From Flavivirga eckloniae (GTDB taxonomy: Bacteria; Bacteroidota; Bacteroidia; Flavobacteriales; Flavobacteriaceae), in the NCBI RefSeq assembly GCF_002886045.1, contig NZ_CP025791.1:1510001-1574000 (forward strand): a stretch of DNA of 64,000 bases, read 5' to 3'. The notes beneath the pieces were generated by a model that did no database searches, was not told the DNA's origin, and saw only the letters and a program-made list of their open reading frames with translations. This document shows positions 10,048 through 18,937 of this stretch, one piece after another. The translations under genes and the position numbers were made by a program. Position 1 is the stretch's first letter. Each line of letters begins with the position of its first letter.

Positions 10048-11634
10048 ATGACGCTTTCGCAATGGTTTATATTCATATTGATTATTCAAATAATTCATGG
10101 CTTAGGTACGTGGAAACTTTATACAAAAGCCGGCAGACAAGCATGGGAAGCTTTTGTACCTGTTTATAACGGCATAGTTTTAATGAAAATCATAAACCGA
10201 TCTTGGTGGTGGGTTATCCTATTATTTTTACCAATAGTAAACCTAATTATGTTTCCTGTTGTTTGGGTAGAAACCGCTAGAAGCTTTGGCAAAAATTCGC
10301 ATTTAGACACTTTTTTAGCTGTAGTTACGCTAGGGTTTTACAATTACTATCTAAATTATGCAACAGATGTTAGCTATGTTGAGAACAGAAGCCTACAACC
10401 AAAAACATCTGGAGGCGATTGGGTAAGCTCTATTTTATTCGCTATAGTTGCAGCCACAATAGTGCACACGTATTTTATACAACCCTTTACCATACCTTCA
10501 TCGTCATTAGAAAAATCGTTACTAGTTGGCGATTTCCTTTTTGTAAGTAAATTTCATTATGGAGCTAGAATACCTATGACGACTGTTGGAGCACCTATGG
10601 TACACGATACTATTCCTAAATTAGGAACAAAGTCATATCTGTTTAATGATAATTTTGAAGAAAGGAAAACCTCTTGGGTAAACAAACTGCAACTACCTTA
10701 TTTAAGGTTACCTGGTTTTGAAAAAATAGACCGAAATGAAATTGTCGTTTTTAACCAACCTGCGGATACATTACTGGATATGAATGATTTTCATCCAGAC
10801 AGAAACTATTATAAGCCTATTGATAAAAAAACCAACCTGGTAAAGCGATGCGTTGGAGTTGCAGGTGATTCGCTCGAAGTTCGAAATGGCTATGTGTACA
10901 TAAACGGAAAACAAAATGTACTACCAGATAGAGCCCATTTACAATTTAGTTATCACGTACAACCAAAAACAAATCAATTTAGCCCGAAATATCTTAAAGA
11001 TCGTTATGATATAACAGATGGTTTTGGGATTATGCCAAACACGAATAATACTTATTATTTTTCGGCCATTTCAGATGAAGCCTTAGCAAAGTTTAAGAAT
11101 CATCCAAATGTTGCCGGTATTACACCAAACAAAAGAGAAAAAGGCGTAAGAGATCCTAACATTTTTCCACATGATCCTAATTACAAATGGAATGTTGATT
11201 TTTTCGGACCTCTATATATACCAGAAGAGGGAAAAACGATTGATATAAACTTAGAAGTATTACCATTATACAAGCGTGTTATTACAGAGTATGAGGGCAA
11301 TGATTTACGAGTAGAAGGAAATCAAATTTTTATTAACGGAGAAGTTGCAAGTACTTATACCTTTAAGCAAAATTATTATTGGATGATGGGAGATAACCGC
11401 CATAACTCTATCGATGCACGTGCTTGGGGCTTTGTGCCTTTCGATCATGTTGTTGGTAAACCTGTATTCATCTGGATGAGTTGGGATGGTTTAAAGAATC
11501 CACGTTTGGAACGTTTCTTTACTACAGTAAGTGGTAGCGGTAAGGCAACTTCTTATTTCATTCCATTTCTTGTTTTACTATTCGGATGGATTGGATTTAA
11601 CAAATGGAGAAAGCACAAGAAAGCTAAGGCCTAA
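10048..11634 (+). CDS. lepB: Signal peptidase I with extra N-terminal membrane domain
   Basis: This is the 528-residue type I signal peptidase that removes leader peptides from exported proteins. The first 110 residues form a membrane domain with aromatic-rich helices (WKLYTKAGRQAWEAFVPVYN, WWWVILLFLPIVN). The S26 domain follows with the nucleophile Ser153 in PSSSLEKSLLVGD and the base Lys266 in VKRCVGVAGDSLEV, and a late GDNRHNSIDARAWGFV motif. A C-terminal membrane helix ends in a Lys-rich tail. The long form is normal for this phylum. Confidence 0.93.
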   Translation: MTLSQWFIFILIIQIIHGLGTWKLYTKAGRQAWEAFVPVYNGIVLMKIINRSWWWVILLFLPIVNLIMFPVVWVETARSFGKNSHLDTFLAVVTLGFYNYYLNYATDVSYVENRSLQPKTSGGDWVSSILFAIVAATIVHTYFIQPFTIPSSSLEKSLLVGDFLFVSKFHYGARIPMTTVGAPMVHDTIPKLGTKSYLFNDNFEERKTSWVNKLQLPYLRLPGFEKIDRNEIVVFNQPADTLLDMNDFHPDRNYYKPIDKKTNLVKRCVGVAGDSLEVRNGYVYINGKQNVLPDRAHLQFSYHVQPKTNQFSPKYLKDRYDITDGFGIMPNTNNTYYFSAISDEALAKFKNHPNVAGITPNKREKGVRDPNIFPHDPNYKWNVDFFGPLYIPEEGKTIDINLEVLPLYKRVITEYEGNDLRVEGNQIFINGEVASTYTFKQNYYWMMGDNRHNSIDARAWGFVPFDHVVGKPVFIWMSWDGLKNPRLERFFTTVSGSGKATSYFIPFLVLLFGWIGFNKWRKHKKAKA

Positions 11635-11635
11635 A

Positions 11636-11727
11636 TTCCTGCGGCTTGTGCTGAACTTGTTTCAGTAAGGCAGGAATCTGTCTGTTACAATAAATTTATG
11701 AGATCCCTGCCTTCGCAGGGATTGTAA
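11636..11727. repeat. Palindromic REP-like element between lepB and the WbqC gene
   Basis: The gap holds two nested palindromes. ATTCCTGC and GCAGGAAT bracket a stretch containing GTGCTGAACTTGTTTCAGTA, and ATCCCTGC and GCAGGGAT bracket TT-C at the right end. The sequence resembles dispersed REP-like elements elsewhere in the window with GCTGAGC/GTCGAAG cores. It may act as a terminator or simply be a dispersed repeat. Confidence 0.6.
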
Positions 11728-11728
11728 T

Positions 11729-12352
11729 ATGAACATAATCATACATCCAACATACTTCCCTAACATAGCGCATTTTGTCTCCATGGTAAATGCTAAGGAA
11801 ATCGTGTTTGAAACTGACGATAATTTTTTAAAACAGACATACAGAAACCGTACTTACATATATGGTGCTAATGGTAAACTTGCCTTAAACATACCAGTTA
11901 TCCATTCTCAAAAAAACCGTCAGAAGTATCGCGACGTAAAGATTTTTAATGAAGAAAAATGGCAAAGCCTCCATTGGAAATCATTACTTTCCGCATACAG
12001 AACATCACCTTTTTTTGAATATTACGAGGATGAACTTCTACCATTGTTTAATACAAAAGCGGATTATATTCTAGACTTCAACTTTAAATGTCTCGAGGCC
12101 ATATATAACTGCTTACAATTGGAATTGAATACTACAAAATCTGAAGTGTATGAAAAAACAGTAGAAGACAAAACCGACTTCAGACACTTGGTAAATGCAA
12201 AAAAAGAATCACCTCAGCGTTTTGACAACTATACACAAGTATTTGGTAGCAAACACGGTTTTATACCTAATCTTAGTATTTTAGACTTACTTTTTAATGA
12301 AGGCCCTAATGCATTAAACTATTTAGAATCTCAAACCATAACAGCGCAATAA
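11729..12352 (+). CDS. WbqC-family protein
   Basis: This 207-residue protein carries typical WbqC-family features: the HPTYFPNIAHFVSM opening (homologues have PxYLPxxxY), the NRTYIYGANGKLALNIPV segment, WQSLHWKSLLSAYRTSPFFEYYEDEL, and the late TQVFGSKHGFIPNLSILDLLFNEGP. Family members occur in polysaccharide and O-antigen loci, but the reaction is not established. The stop overlaps the next start by one base (TAATG). Confidence 0.88.
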   Translation: MNIIIHPTYFPNIAHFVSMVNAKEIVFETDDNFLKQTYRNRTYIYGANGKLALNIPVIHSQKNRQKYRDVKIFNEEKWQSLHWKSLLSAYRTSPFFEYYEDELLPLFNTKADYILDFNFKCLEAIYNCLQLELNTTKSEVYEKTVEDKTDFRHLVNAKKESPQRFDNYTQVFGSKHGFIPNLSILDLLFNEGPNALNYLESQTITAQ

Positions 12353-12660
12353 TGTTACAAACTTTTGCCCATTATGGCTGTCATGTTTTCATACCTCTAT
12401 TGGTTGCTCTAATTTGGTATAAATCCCGTTGGAAAATGGCTTTTTTAATCATGTTTTCTGGCATGTGGATAGACATAGACCATTTACTAGCCGCCCCGGT
12501 TTTCGATCCTAATAGGTGTAGCATTAATTTTCACCCGCTTCACTCCTATTATGCCATAGCCATATACCTTATTCTACTATTTCCTAAAAAGACACGTTTA
12601 TTGGGGTTGGGTTTGGTGATACATATTATTGCAGATATTGTGGATTGCTCGTTTATGTAG
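12352..12660 (+). CDS. DUF6122-type small membrane protein
   Basis: This is a 102-residue protein with three or four hydrophobic segments and conserved histidines: HYGCHVFIPLL at the N-terminus, MWIDIDHLLAAPVFDPNRCS in the middle, INFHPLHSY and then HIIADIVDC at the end. The spaced His/Asp pattern recalls membrane metal-dependent hydrolases of the YdjM/DUF457 type, which is an inference. It overlaps the WbqC gene and ends the operon. Confidence 0.75.
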   Translation: MLQTFAHYGCHVFIPLLVALIWYKSRWKMAFLIMFSGMWIDIDHLLAAPVFDPNRCSINFHPLHSYYAIAIYLILLFPKKTRLLGLGLVIHIIADIVDCSFM

Positions 12661-12699
12661 ATTAATAGAAAAGTACCGAATCCCTACCCCCTCCTTTCC

Positions 12700-13144
12700 C
12701 TCAAAGACGCTGAGGCGCAAAGGTTAATAACAACTCTCACTATGAAATGAACTACTAATTATTACTGAATACTGTTTATTCTCGCAAAGACGCGAAGACG
12801 CAAAGGTTAACTATGATCTCTATCTATTATTACACAAACTCATTATAGCGACTGAACACTAAATACTAGCAAAACGCGAAGACGCAAAGGTTAACTCTAA
12901 TCTCTATCTATTATTACACGAACTCATTATAGCTACTGATCACTGAATACTGCTTATTCTCACAAAGGCACAAAGACGCAAAGGTTAACCCTAATCTCTA
13001 TCTATTATTACACGAACTCATTATAGCAACTGATCACTGAATACTGCTTATTCTCGCAAAGGCGCCAAGACACAAAGGTTAACTCTAATCTCTATCTATA
13101 ATTACACAAACTCATTATAGCTACTGATCACTGAATACTGAACA
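12700..13144. repeat. Tandem array of about five 84-94-bp units
   Basis: This 484-base gene-free stretch is filled by an imperfect tandem repeat. The anchor GCAAAGGTTAA recurs at 12717, 12800, 12884, 12978 and (as ACAAAGGTTAA) 13072, giving steps of 83, 84, 94 and 94. Each unit has a GC-rich module of CGCAAAGACGC type, then an AT-rich stretch (AATCTCTATCTATTATTACAC, AACTCATTATAGC) and then ACTGATCACTGAATACTG heptamers. The last unit runs directly into the stop codon of the minus-strand gene at 13145. No CRISPR-like unique spacers are present. Confidence 0.85.
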
Positions 13145-14170
13145 CTAATCATCAAGACTCAAAGTAGCCATAATAGGATAATGATCAGAATAACGGTCGT
13201 TAAAAGTTTTAAAACCGTTTACAGCGAAGGCTTCATCGGAAAAAATAAAATCGATTCGTACAGGAAAAAATTTAAAATCGTAGGTACGTCCAAATCCACT
13301 CCCCGCTTCTCTAAAAGTGTCATTTAAATCACCTTTAATTTTTCTATATACATAAGAGAAAGCTGTATTGTTGAAATCGCCACAAACAATCATTTTATAC
13401 GAGCATTTTTCTTTATGCTTTAAAAATAATTCTGTTTGAAACTGCTGCATTGTAAATGTTGCCCCGATACGGTTAAAAAGACGTTCGGAATCCTCATTCT
13501 TAAGAGTTTCTACATCCGCATTAATATGCAAGGATTCTAAATGGATATTATAAACCCTAATGGTATCGGCACCTTTTACAACATCGGCAAAAACAGCATT
13601 GTTTCCAGTTTTAGGAAACTCAATGGACCCTGAGTTTACAATAGGAAATTGCGAAAAAATCGCCTGTCCGTATTTTGTTTTTTTACCAGAAAGCTTTTCA
13701 TATTTATACTTAAAAAAAGAAAGGTCGATATTTTCATGAGGGTGATACTCCTGAATGCTCAGAATTTCCGGTTTCTCTTCCTTAATAAAGTCAACAATTT
13801 TGCTCTCTACTTGCTTTTCAGGAATCCAATTATAGAGATTAAACAATCTTACATTGTAATTCATAACCCTAATATTGTTTGGGTTCTCAATCACTTTAGA
13901 AGATGAAAACTTATACAAAGATCCGAAAGAAATATATCCTATAAGAAGCACAAGACAAGATAGAAATAATTGCCTTTTCAGCTTTATAAGCCAGTATAAA
14001 AAGAACAATAGATTAATCAATATTAAAAACGAAACCCCTAAATTAAGTACGGATAAAAGGGAAAATGTTTTAGGTGGTAAAAATGGTAAAGCAAATGAAA
14101 ATAGTAACAAAATTGCCGCAACTACATTTACTAGATATATAATTTTATTTATAAAACTTAATTTCCTCAT
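13145..14170 (-). CDS. Endonuclease/exonuclease/phosphatase family protein, membrane-anchored
   Basis: This is a 341-residue protein of the EEP (DNase I-like) fold. Three hydrophobic segments fill residues 8-100. The catalytic domain follows, with EILSIQEYHPH (metal-binding Glu), VCGDFNNTAFSYVYR and the terminal SDHYPIMATL. The substrate is unknown; family members cleave phosphodiesters in nucleic acids, inositol phosphates or lipids. An outward-facing, membrane-bound phosphodiesterase is plausible. Its stop codon coincides with the end of an ACTGAAC repeat tract. Confidence 0.85.
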   Translation of the reverse strand: MRKLSFINKIIYLVNVVAAILLLFSFALPFLPPKTFSLLSVLNLGVSFLILINLLFFLYWLIKLKRQLFLSCLVLLIGYISFGSLYKFSSSKVIENPNNIRVMNYNVRLFNLYNWIPEKQVESKIVDFIKEEKPEILSIQEYHPHENIDLSFFKYKYEKLSGKKTKYGQAIFSQFPIVNSGSIEFPKTGNNAVFADVVKGADTIRVYNIHLESLHINADVETLKNEDSERLFNRIGATFTMQQFQTELFLKHKEKCSYKMIVCGDFNNTAFSYVYRKIKGDLNDTFREAGSGFGRTYDFKFFPVRIDFIFSDEAFAVNGFKTFNDRYSDHYPIMATLSLDD

Positions 14171-14477
14171 ATCAATCCTAAGAAGACATAAATCTCCTAT
14201 CGAAATTATATTCCGTTTTTCTCCTAATTGGTTTATGTAAAGATGCTAACAATTTCAGCTTTAGAACGCATAGAAATCTGGTAAATTAATACTCAGAATT
14301 AATATCCGTAAATTGTCCCTTTTCTAATATTTAAAACTATAGAATCTTAACTTTATTAATAAACGAGAAGATAATTTATAAATTTCTTTACGTAAGAAAT
14401 TTTCGATTAACGAATACATTTCCTCTCTTAAATACATTGTTTTTTTCTACTGTTTCTGTTCCCCTATCTCAATCAAA
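14171..14477. other. Gene-free gap, 307 bases
   Basis: An AT-rich intergenic stretch between two minus-strand genes. I see no convincing gene, hairpin or repeat in it. It should contain the promoter of the EEP gene and the end of the rhomboid transcript. Confidence 0.5.
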
Positions 14478-15359
14478 CTATTTCTTTCCTGCTCTAAACA
14501 AAAACTCTTTCTCTTCGGCAGTTAAACTTTCATAACCACTTTTACTAATCTTATCTAAAATAACGTCTATTTTCTTTTGATTATTAAACTCATGAAAATC
14601 AGCTCTCGTATATCCTCCAACTTTCGATTTGTTCTTGTGTACTGTTTTTAATGGTCCTTTTTTCGATGATTTAAACACACCAAATACAGCATCCATTAAA
14701 CGCTCGAAACCTTTACCTATATCTTGTCCTTTCAAGAGTTGTTTTGCATATAAATAGCCTAATAATACGCCTCCCAAATGCGCCAAATAACCACCAGAAT
14801 TACCTCCTGTTGGGTTTTTAATTCCAGAAAACACACCTATAACATCAAGTATAACAATAGCTACACCAACATACCATAGCTTTAAATTAAATGTAAAAAC
14901 CCGCAGTTCTTTATTAGGCATGTAAGCACAAAGAAATATCAACAATGCCCGAACTGCTCCAGAGGCACCCAATAACCTCGAATTTGTACCAAGTGCATCA
15001 GGAAACAAGGCATAGCATAACATATACAATAACCCTCCAGCAATGCCTCCTAAAAAGTAAATATTTAACGCCATTTTTGGGTTAAACAGATTTAAAAATA
15101 TACGCCCAATAAAATACAACCAAAGCATATTGAAAAAGAGATGCCAAATATCGTAATGCAAGAAGGCATAGGTTATAATAGCCCATGGTTGTACTATAAA
15201 GTCTGAGAAATCGCTTGGCAATTCTAACCAGCCTAAATTAGACTTAAGAAACAACCCGATTATATAAATAGCAACGTTAATGCCTATAATCTTTTCCAAG
15301 ACGTTAAGCCTAGACAATTTATCTTTTATATCTTGAGATAACGAGGTCATTAGTTCCAA
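14478..15359 (-). CDS. Rhomboid-family intramembrane serine protease
   Basis: This is a 293-residue rhomboid. The first helix is followed by AFLHYDIWHLFFNMLWLYFIG. The catalytic serine is in LLGASGAVRAL, and the catalytic histidine lies in YLAHLGGVLLGYLYA. The C-terminal 90 residues are a cytoplasmic tail with KKIDVILDKISKSGYESLTAEEKEFLFRAGKK, a short domain common at the end of Bacteroidota rhomboids. It overlaps the upstream rhomboid gene by 10 bases, so the two are co-translated; they may cleave different membrane substrates. Confidence 0.92.
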   Translation of the reverse strand: MELMTSLSQDIKDKLSRLNVLEKIIGINVAIYIIGLFLKSNLGWLELPSDFSDFIVQPWAIITYAFLHYDIWHLFFNMLWLYFIGRIFLNLFNPKMALNIYFLGGIAGGLLYMLCYALFPDALGTNSRLLGASGAVRALLIFLCAYMPNKELRVFTFNLKLWYVGVAIVILDVIGVFSGIKNPTGGNSGGYLAHLGGVLLGYLYAKQLLKGQDIGKGFERLMDAVFGVFKSSKKGPLKTVHKNKSKVGGYTRADFHEFNNQKKIDVILDKISKSGYESLTAEEKEFLFRAGKK

Positions 15360-16099
15360 CGATTTCTGTTAAACTGCGTTTTTTTCCAATACCACATAAT
15401 CAAGAAGCCTGTTATTGCACCTCCAACATGGGCAAAATGTGCAATGCTCGTGCCTCCGAAAATAGATTGCCCCGTAAATCCTAAAATAGTTTCTATGGCA
15501 ATTAAAGCAGGAATAAAATATTTTGCCTTTATCGGAATTGGTAAAAATATCATCATAAGTTCTGCGTTAGGGTTCATCATACCAAATGCGGCAAGTATAC
15601 CCATAATACATCCTGACGCCCCCACCATAGTTGATTTGTAGAAAGGATAAATCTCTTGTAAATAATTGTGTTGGATAACACTAACCCTACCCTGAGTCTT
15701 TCCATCTGAAAGCATTTGTAAAATTTCTGATTCAGATAATCCAGATGCTAGTAATTCATTAAAAGTTGGTAAAAATCCAAAATAGTATTCTCCAACTTGT
15801 AATGCAACTGCTCCTAAACCCGCAGAAAAATATATAAACAAGAAACGTTTTTGTCCCAAAACTTGCTCCACAGGCGTACCGAACATCCAAAGCCCAAACA
15901 TATTTAAAGCCAAATGCCATGGACCACCATGCATAAACATATGTGTTAAAATTTGCCAAGGCTGATATGCCTCATTCTTTGGGAAATGCATCGCAAACCA
16001 ATCATAAAACAAAATTCCCTTTCCTATAAACATCGTACCGATAAACATAATCACGTTAATGATTAGTAAGTGTTTAACGGTTTCTGAAATCCTCATCAT
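15350..16099 (-). CDS. Rhomboid-family intramembrane serine protease
   Basis: This 249-residue rhomboid has six predicted membrane helices. HMFMHGGPWHLALNMFGLWMFG forms the helix 2 region. The catalytic serine is in VGASGCIMGILAAFG, and the histidine in IAHFAHVGGAITGFLI. Compared with the downstream paralogue it has an insertion of about 40 polar residues between helices 3 and 4 (residues 115-150) and no cytoplasmic tail. It lies 3 bases downstream of mutL. Confidence 0.92.
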   Translation of the reverse strand: MMRISETVKHLLIINVIMFIGTMFIGKGILFYDWFAMHFPKNEAYQPWQILTHMFMHGGPWHLALNMFGLWMFGTPVEQVLGQKRFLFIYFSAGLGAVALQVGEYYFGFLPTFNELLASGLSESEILQMLSDGKTQGRVSVIQHNYLQEIYPFYKSTMVGASGCIMGILAAFGMMNPNAELMMIFLPIPIKAKYFIPALIAIETILGFTGQSIFGGTSIAHFAHVGGAITGFLIMWYWKKTQFNRNRWN

Positions 16100-16102
16100 A
16101 AC

Positions 16103-17962
16103 TTATAAAAATTTTTTATCTAACTCATCAACACTTAATGTGATAAATGTTGACCTGTTAGTGGGTGAAATATTTGGTTCTTTGCAAGCAAATAACTTAT
16201 TAACCAAATGTTCTTGTTCATCTTTTTGTAACGATTGCCCCGTTTTAATAGCCAAACTTTTTGCCATCGATTTTGCTAATAAATCAGTAGCACTAAAACT
16301 GCTATCCGGCACCTCGTTTTCTACGTCACTCATTAATTGTTCTAAAATAATAGACACTTCACTTTCGGGTACAGATACTGGAACTCCGGTAATTTCTACA
16401 GACTCTTCATCGATATTCGAAAATACAAACCCAGTATTTTCTAAATCAGCCTTCAATTGCTTTACAATAGTTATTTCCTGTGCCGAAAAGTGTAACTGTA
16501 GCGGAAACAACAGTTGTTGACTCACCGCTTCTTTAACGGTCATGTTTTTAAGAAGTTCTTCGTATAAAATACGTTGATGCGCCCGATGCTGATCGATAAC
16601 CAACATACCAGATTTAATAGTACTTACTATATATTTATTATGTAGCTGATGTGTCGTATTTCCACTCTCAACTTGTTTTTCATCATCAAAAATAGAAGGT
16701 GTAGATTCTTCGCTTTCAAAATGCACCTCACTAAAATCCTGATCTGTTTGTGTACCTTTAGATTCTAATCCAACATATAAGCTCTCCCAATTTGCAGCTG
16801 GTTCTTTTTTATAGGTTGTAGTAGTTGTAGTTCTTGTTTTAGGTTGTGTGTCATCTTGAAACGGATTAAAACTTCTATCCACTTCTATTTTAGGAACATT
16901 CGCCGTATTGTTCTTATAATCATAGGGTGTATCAAGATTAGGATCACGTTCAAAATCTAAAACAGGAGCTATATTAAATTGTCCCAAACTATGTTTTACA
17001 GCCGAACGCAACAAAGCATAAAGCGTATGCTCATCATCAAACTTGATCTCGGTTTTTGTAGGGTGTATGTTAATATCGATAGTCTGCGGATCTACCGTTA
17101 AATTTAAAAAATAGCTTGGGTGCGTACCGTTTTTTAATAAACCATCAAATGCCGATGCTATAGCATGGTTTAAATAGGCACTTTTTATAAAGCGGTTATT
17201 TACAAAAAAGTACTGCTCGCCTCTTGTCTTTTTAGCAAACTCGGGTTTACCAACAAATCCGGAAATATCAAGAACCTCGGTTTCTTCTTCAACAGGAACC
17301 AATCTTTCATTGGTTTTATTTCCAAAGATATTTACAATACGCTGTCTATAGTTACTTACTGGTAAATTAAACGATTCGCTTCCGTTATTATATAAGGCAA
17401 AACTAATATCGGGATGCGCTAATGCTACACGTTGAAACTCATCAATAACATGACGCAATTCCACTGTATTCGACTTTAAAAAATTGCGTCGTGCTGGAAT
17501 ATTAAAAAACAGATTTTTTACAGAAACTGAAGTACCTTTTGGTGTTACAACAACCTCTTGCGATACCACATTACTACCTTCAATAACTATAACATTACCA
17601 ACGTCATCTCCCTCCTGTTTTGTTTTTAATTCTACATGAGCGATAGCAGCAATACTTGCTAAAGCTTCACCACGAAATCCTTTTGTATCTAATTGAAATA
17701 AATCATCGGCCGTACGGATTTTAGAAGTAGCATGGCGCTCGAAACTTAAACGCGCATCGGTCTCACTCATACCTTTTCCATCATCAATAACCTGTATTAA
17801 TGTTTTTCCGGCGTCTTTTATAATAAGTTTAATCGTTAAAGCTCCCGCGTCAATAGCGTTTTCGAGCAGCTCCTTTACAACAGATGCCGGGCGTTGCACA
17901 ACTTCTCCCGCAGCTATTTGATTAGCCACATGATCTGGTAAGAGCTGGATAATGTCTGCCAT
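16103..17962 (-). CDS. mutL: DNA mismatch repair protein MutL
   Basis: This 619-residue protein couples mismatch recognition by MutS to repair. The GHKL ATPase is at residues 1-330, with ELLENAIDAGA, DDGKGM, TKGFRGEALASIAA and a KSNTVELRHV motif. A low-complexity linker (about 370-430) leads to the dimerisation domain. The endonuclease motif of other MutLs, DQHA(x)2E(x)4E, is altered to DQHRAHQRILYEE, and the C-terminal CPHGRP-type metal motif reads CKEPNISPTNR. Nuclease activity is therefore uncertain. Confidence 0.95.
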   Translation of the reverse strand: MADIIQLLPDHVANQIAAGEVVQRPASVVKELLENAIDAGALTIKLIIKDAGKTLIQVIDDGKGMSETDARLSFERHATSKIRTADDLFQLDTKGFRGEALASIAAIAHVELKTKQEGDDVGNVIVIEGSNVVSQEVVVTPKGTSVSVKNLFFNIPARRNFLKSNTVELRHVIDEFQRVALAHPDISFALYNNGSESFNLPVSNYRQRIVNIFGNKTNERLVPVEEETEVLDISGFVGKPEFAKKTRGEQYFFVNNRFIKSAYLNHAIASAFDGLLKNGTHPSYFLNLTVDPQTIDINIHPTKTEIKFDDEHTLYALLRSAVKHSLGQFNIAPVLDFERDPNLDTPYDYKNNTANVPKIEVDRSFNPFQDDTQPKTRTTTTTTYKKEPAANWESLYVGLESKGTQTDQDFSEVHFESEESTPSIFDDEKQVESGNTTHQLHNKYIVSTIKSGMLVIDQHRAHQRILYEELLKNMTVKEAVSQQLLFPLQLHFSAQEITIVKQLKADLENTGFVFSNIDEESVEITGVPVSVPESEVSIILEQLMSDVENEVPDSSFSATDLLAKSMAKSLAIKTGQSLQKDEQEHLVNKLFACKEPNISPTNRSTFITLSVDELDKKFL

Positions 17963-17968
17963 GTATTA

Positions 17969-18253
17969 CTAAGAAAAGAATATAGATAAATCGAAGTCGA
18001 TAATAAAAAGAAATATTAAAACAAGAATAGCAATTATTATTAAAACACGTCTGTTAACTTCTGCATCTGGATTATTTTTTAAATCGTCTATAGCATTATT
18101 AAATTTTGTTTTTAAACCTGTATTCCCACCAACTGTTTTCCTGTGTTCATCAAATTTATGTTTAATTTCAAATGGATTTCCTTCGCCTTTATCATCAAAA
18201 TAACGAGGCTTGTAACTAAACTTTTTATTTTTCCGCAATTTTAAAATTCCCAT
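17969..18253 (-). CDS. Small C-terminally anchored membrane protein (paralogue 1)
   Basis: This 94-residue protein has a basic N-terminus (LKLRKNKKFSYKPRYFDD), a charged middle and a single hydrophobic helix at about residues 70-90 (VLIIIAILVLIFLFIIDF). It shares the K-N-K-x-F-x-Y-x-P-R-[YF] opening with the next gene, so the two are tandem paralogues. From memory, such proteins are sometimes mislabelled as riboflavin synthase beta subunit, perhaps because ribH is close. Function unknown. It lies 6 bases upstream of mutL. Confidence 0.75.
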   Translation of the reverse strand: MGILKLRKNKKFSYKPRYFDDKGEGNPFEIKHKFDEHRKTVGGNTGLKTKFNNAIDDLKNNPDAEVNRRVLIIIAILVLIFLFIIDFDLSIFFS

Positions 18254-18271
18254 AATTTCTAAGTTTTAATG

Positions 18272-18502
18272 TTAACCGAATTTCGAATCCAATATATACA
18301 TACAAATCAATAATAATACCAAAACCAAGACTAGCATCTTAAAAGACATGCCACCTCTTACTTTTCGTTTATTACCCCTAACCTCTTTCCATTTAGAAAC
18401 AAAATCGGTAGTTCCAGTATCACTTGAACTAGAATCATTTTCGTTTTCGTTAGAGAATCTAGGCTGATAATTAAAGGCCTTATTTTTGCGTTGTTTAAAC
18501 AA
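18272..18502 (-). CDS. Small C-terminally anchored membrane protein (paralogue 2)
   Basis: This 76-residue protein opens with KQRKNKAFNYQPRFSN, matching the motif of the neighbouring paralogue. A Ser/Asn/Asp-rich stretch follows, then a basic patch (KRKVRGGMSFK) and one terminal membrane helix (MLVLVLVLLLICMYIL). The arrangement suggests a tail-anchored protein with a basic cytosolic part. It is 18 bases upstream of its paralogue and heads the mutL-rhomboid transcript. Function unknown. Confidence 0.7.
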   Translation of the reverse strand: MFKQRKNKAFNYQPRFSNENENDSSSSDTGTTDFVSKWKEVRGNKRKVRGGMSFKMLVLVLVLLLICMYILDSKFG

Positions 18503-18592
18503 AATAATGAATGCTTATTCCTCAAAAATACTCAAAAATGGGGAGAAAACAGGATTTGAAATGTCAAAAATTGTTAACACTGTCAACAAAGT

Positions 18593-18626
18593 AAGAAGTT
18601 GGAAGCAGGAAGTTAGAAGTTGGAAC
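18593..18626. repeat. Degenerate GAAGTTG heptamer cluster
   Basis: AGAAGTTGGAAGCAGGAAGTTAGAAGTTGGAAC consists of about four imperfect copies of the 7-mer GAAGTTR. It differs in sequence from the ACTGAAY heptamers but has the same unit length. Confidence 0.55.
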
Positions 18627-18837
18627 AAAAACCAGCTATTAACGGTATAATCTTATAAAAATGACTCGCGAAACTATTAAGAAATTGCTATTAAACATCG
18701 AATACCATCATCTGAATTCTACCTCCAAACACTTTCCATAAAACACGCCAAGAAGGAAAACTTAACATGGATATAAAATATGCTTCAAAAATTTTGGAAA
18801 CTAATTAATAAAAATGATAAACATTGAATACTTATCT

Positions 18838-18937
18838 GTCTCGCCAAGACACAAAGGCGCCAAGATTTTTATACCCTATTATTTGGACAAACTTATCATC
18901 ACTACCGAACACCGAACACTGAACACTGAACACTAAC
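18838..18937. repeat. Composite repeat ending at the ribH stop codon
   Basis: The gene-free stretch 18503-18937 ends in a single unit of the family that forms the array at 12.7-13.1 kb. It has a GC-rich module (GCCAAGACACAAAGGCGCCAAG), then GGACAAACTTATCATCACTAC, then four heptamers (ACCGAAC twice, ACTGAAC twice, from 18904) and ACTA, three bases before the ribH stop codon. The remainder of the gap (18627-18837) shows nothing I can interpret. Confidence 0.7.

Noticed and set aside
12700-13144. CRISPR array
   Set aside because: Units are 84-94 bases long, the spacers are themselves repeated, and there are no cas genes.
13875-14240. Plus-strand open frame opposite the EEP gene
   Set aside because: It lies on the opposite strand of a gene with clear catalytic motifs and has no recognisable features of its own.
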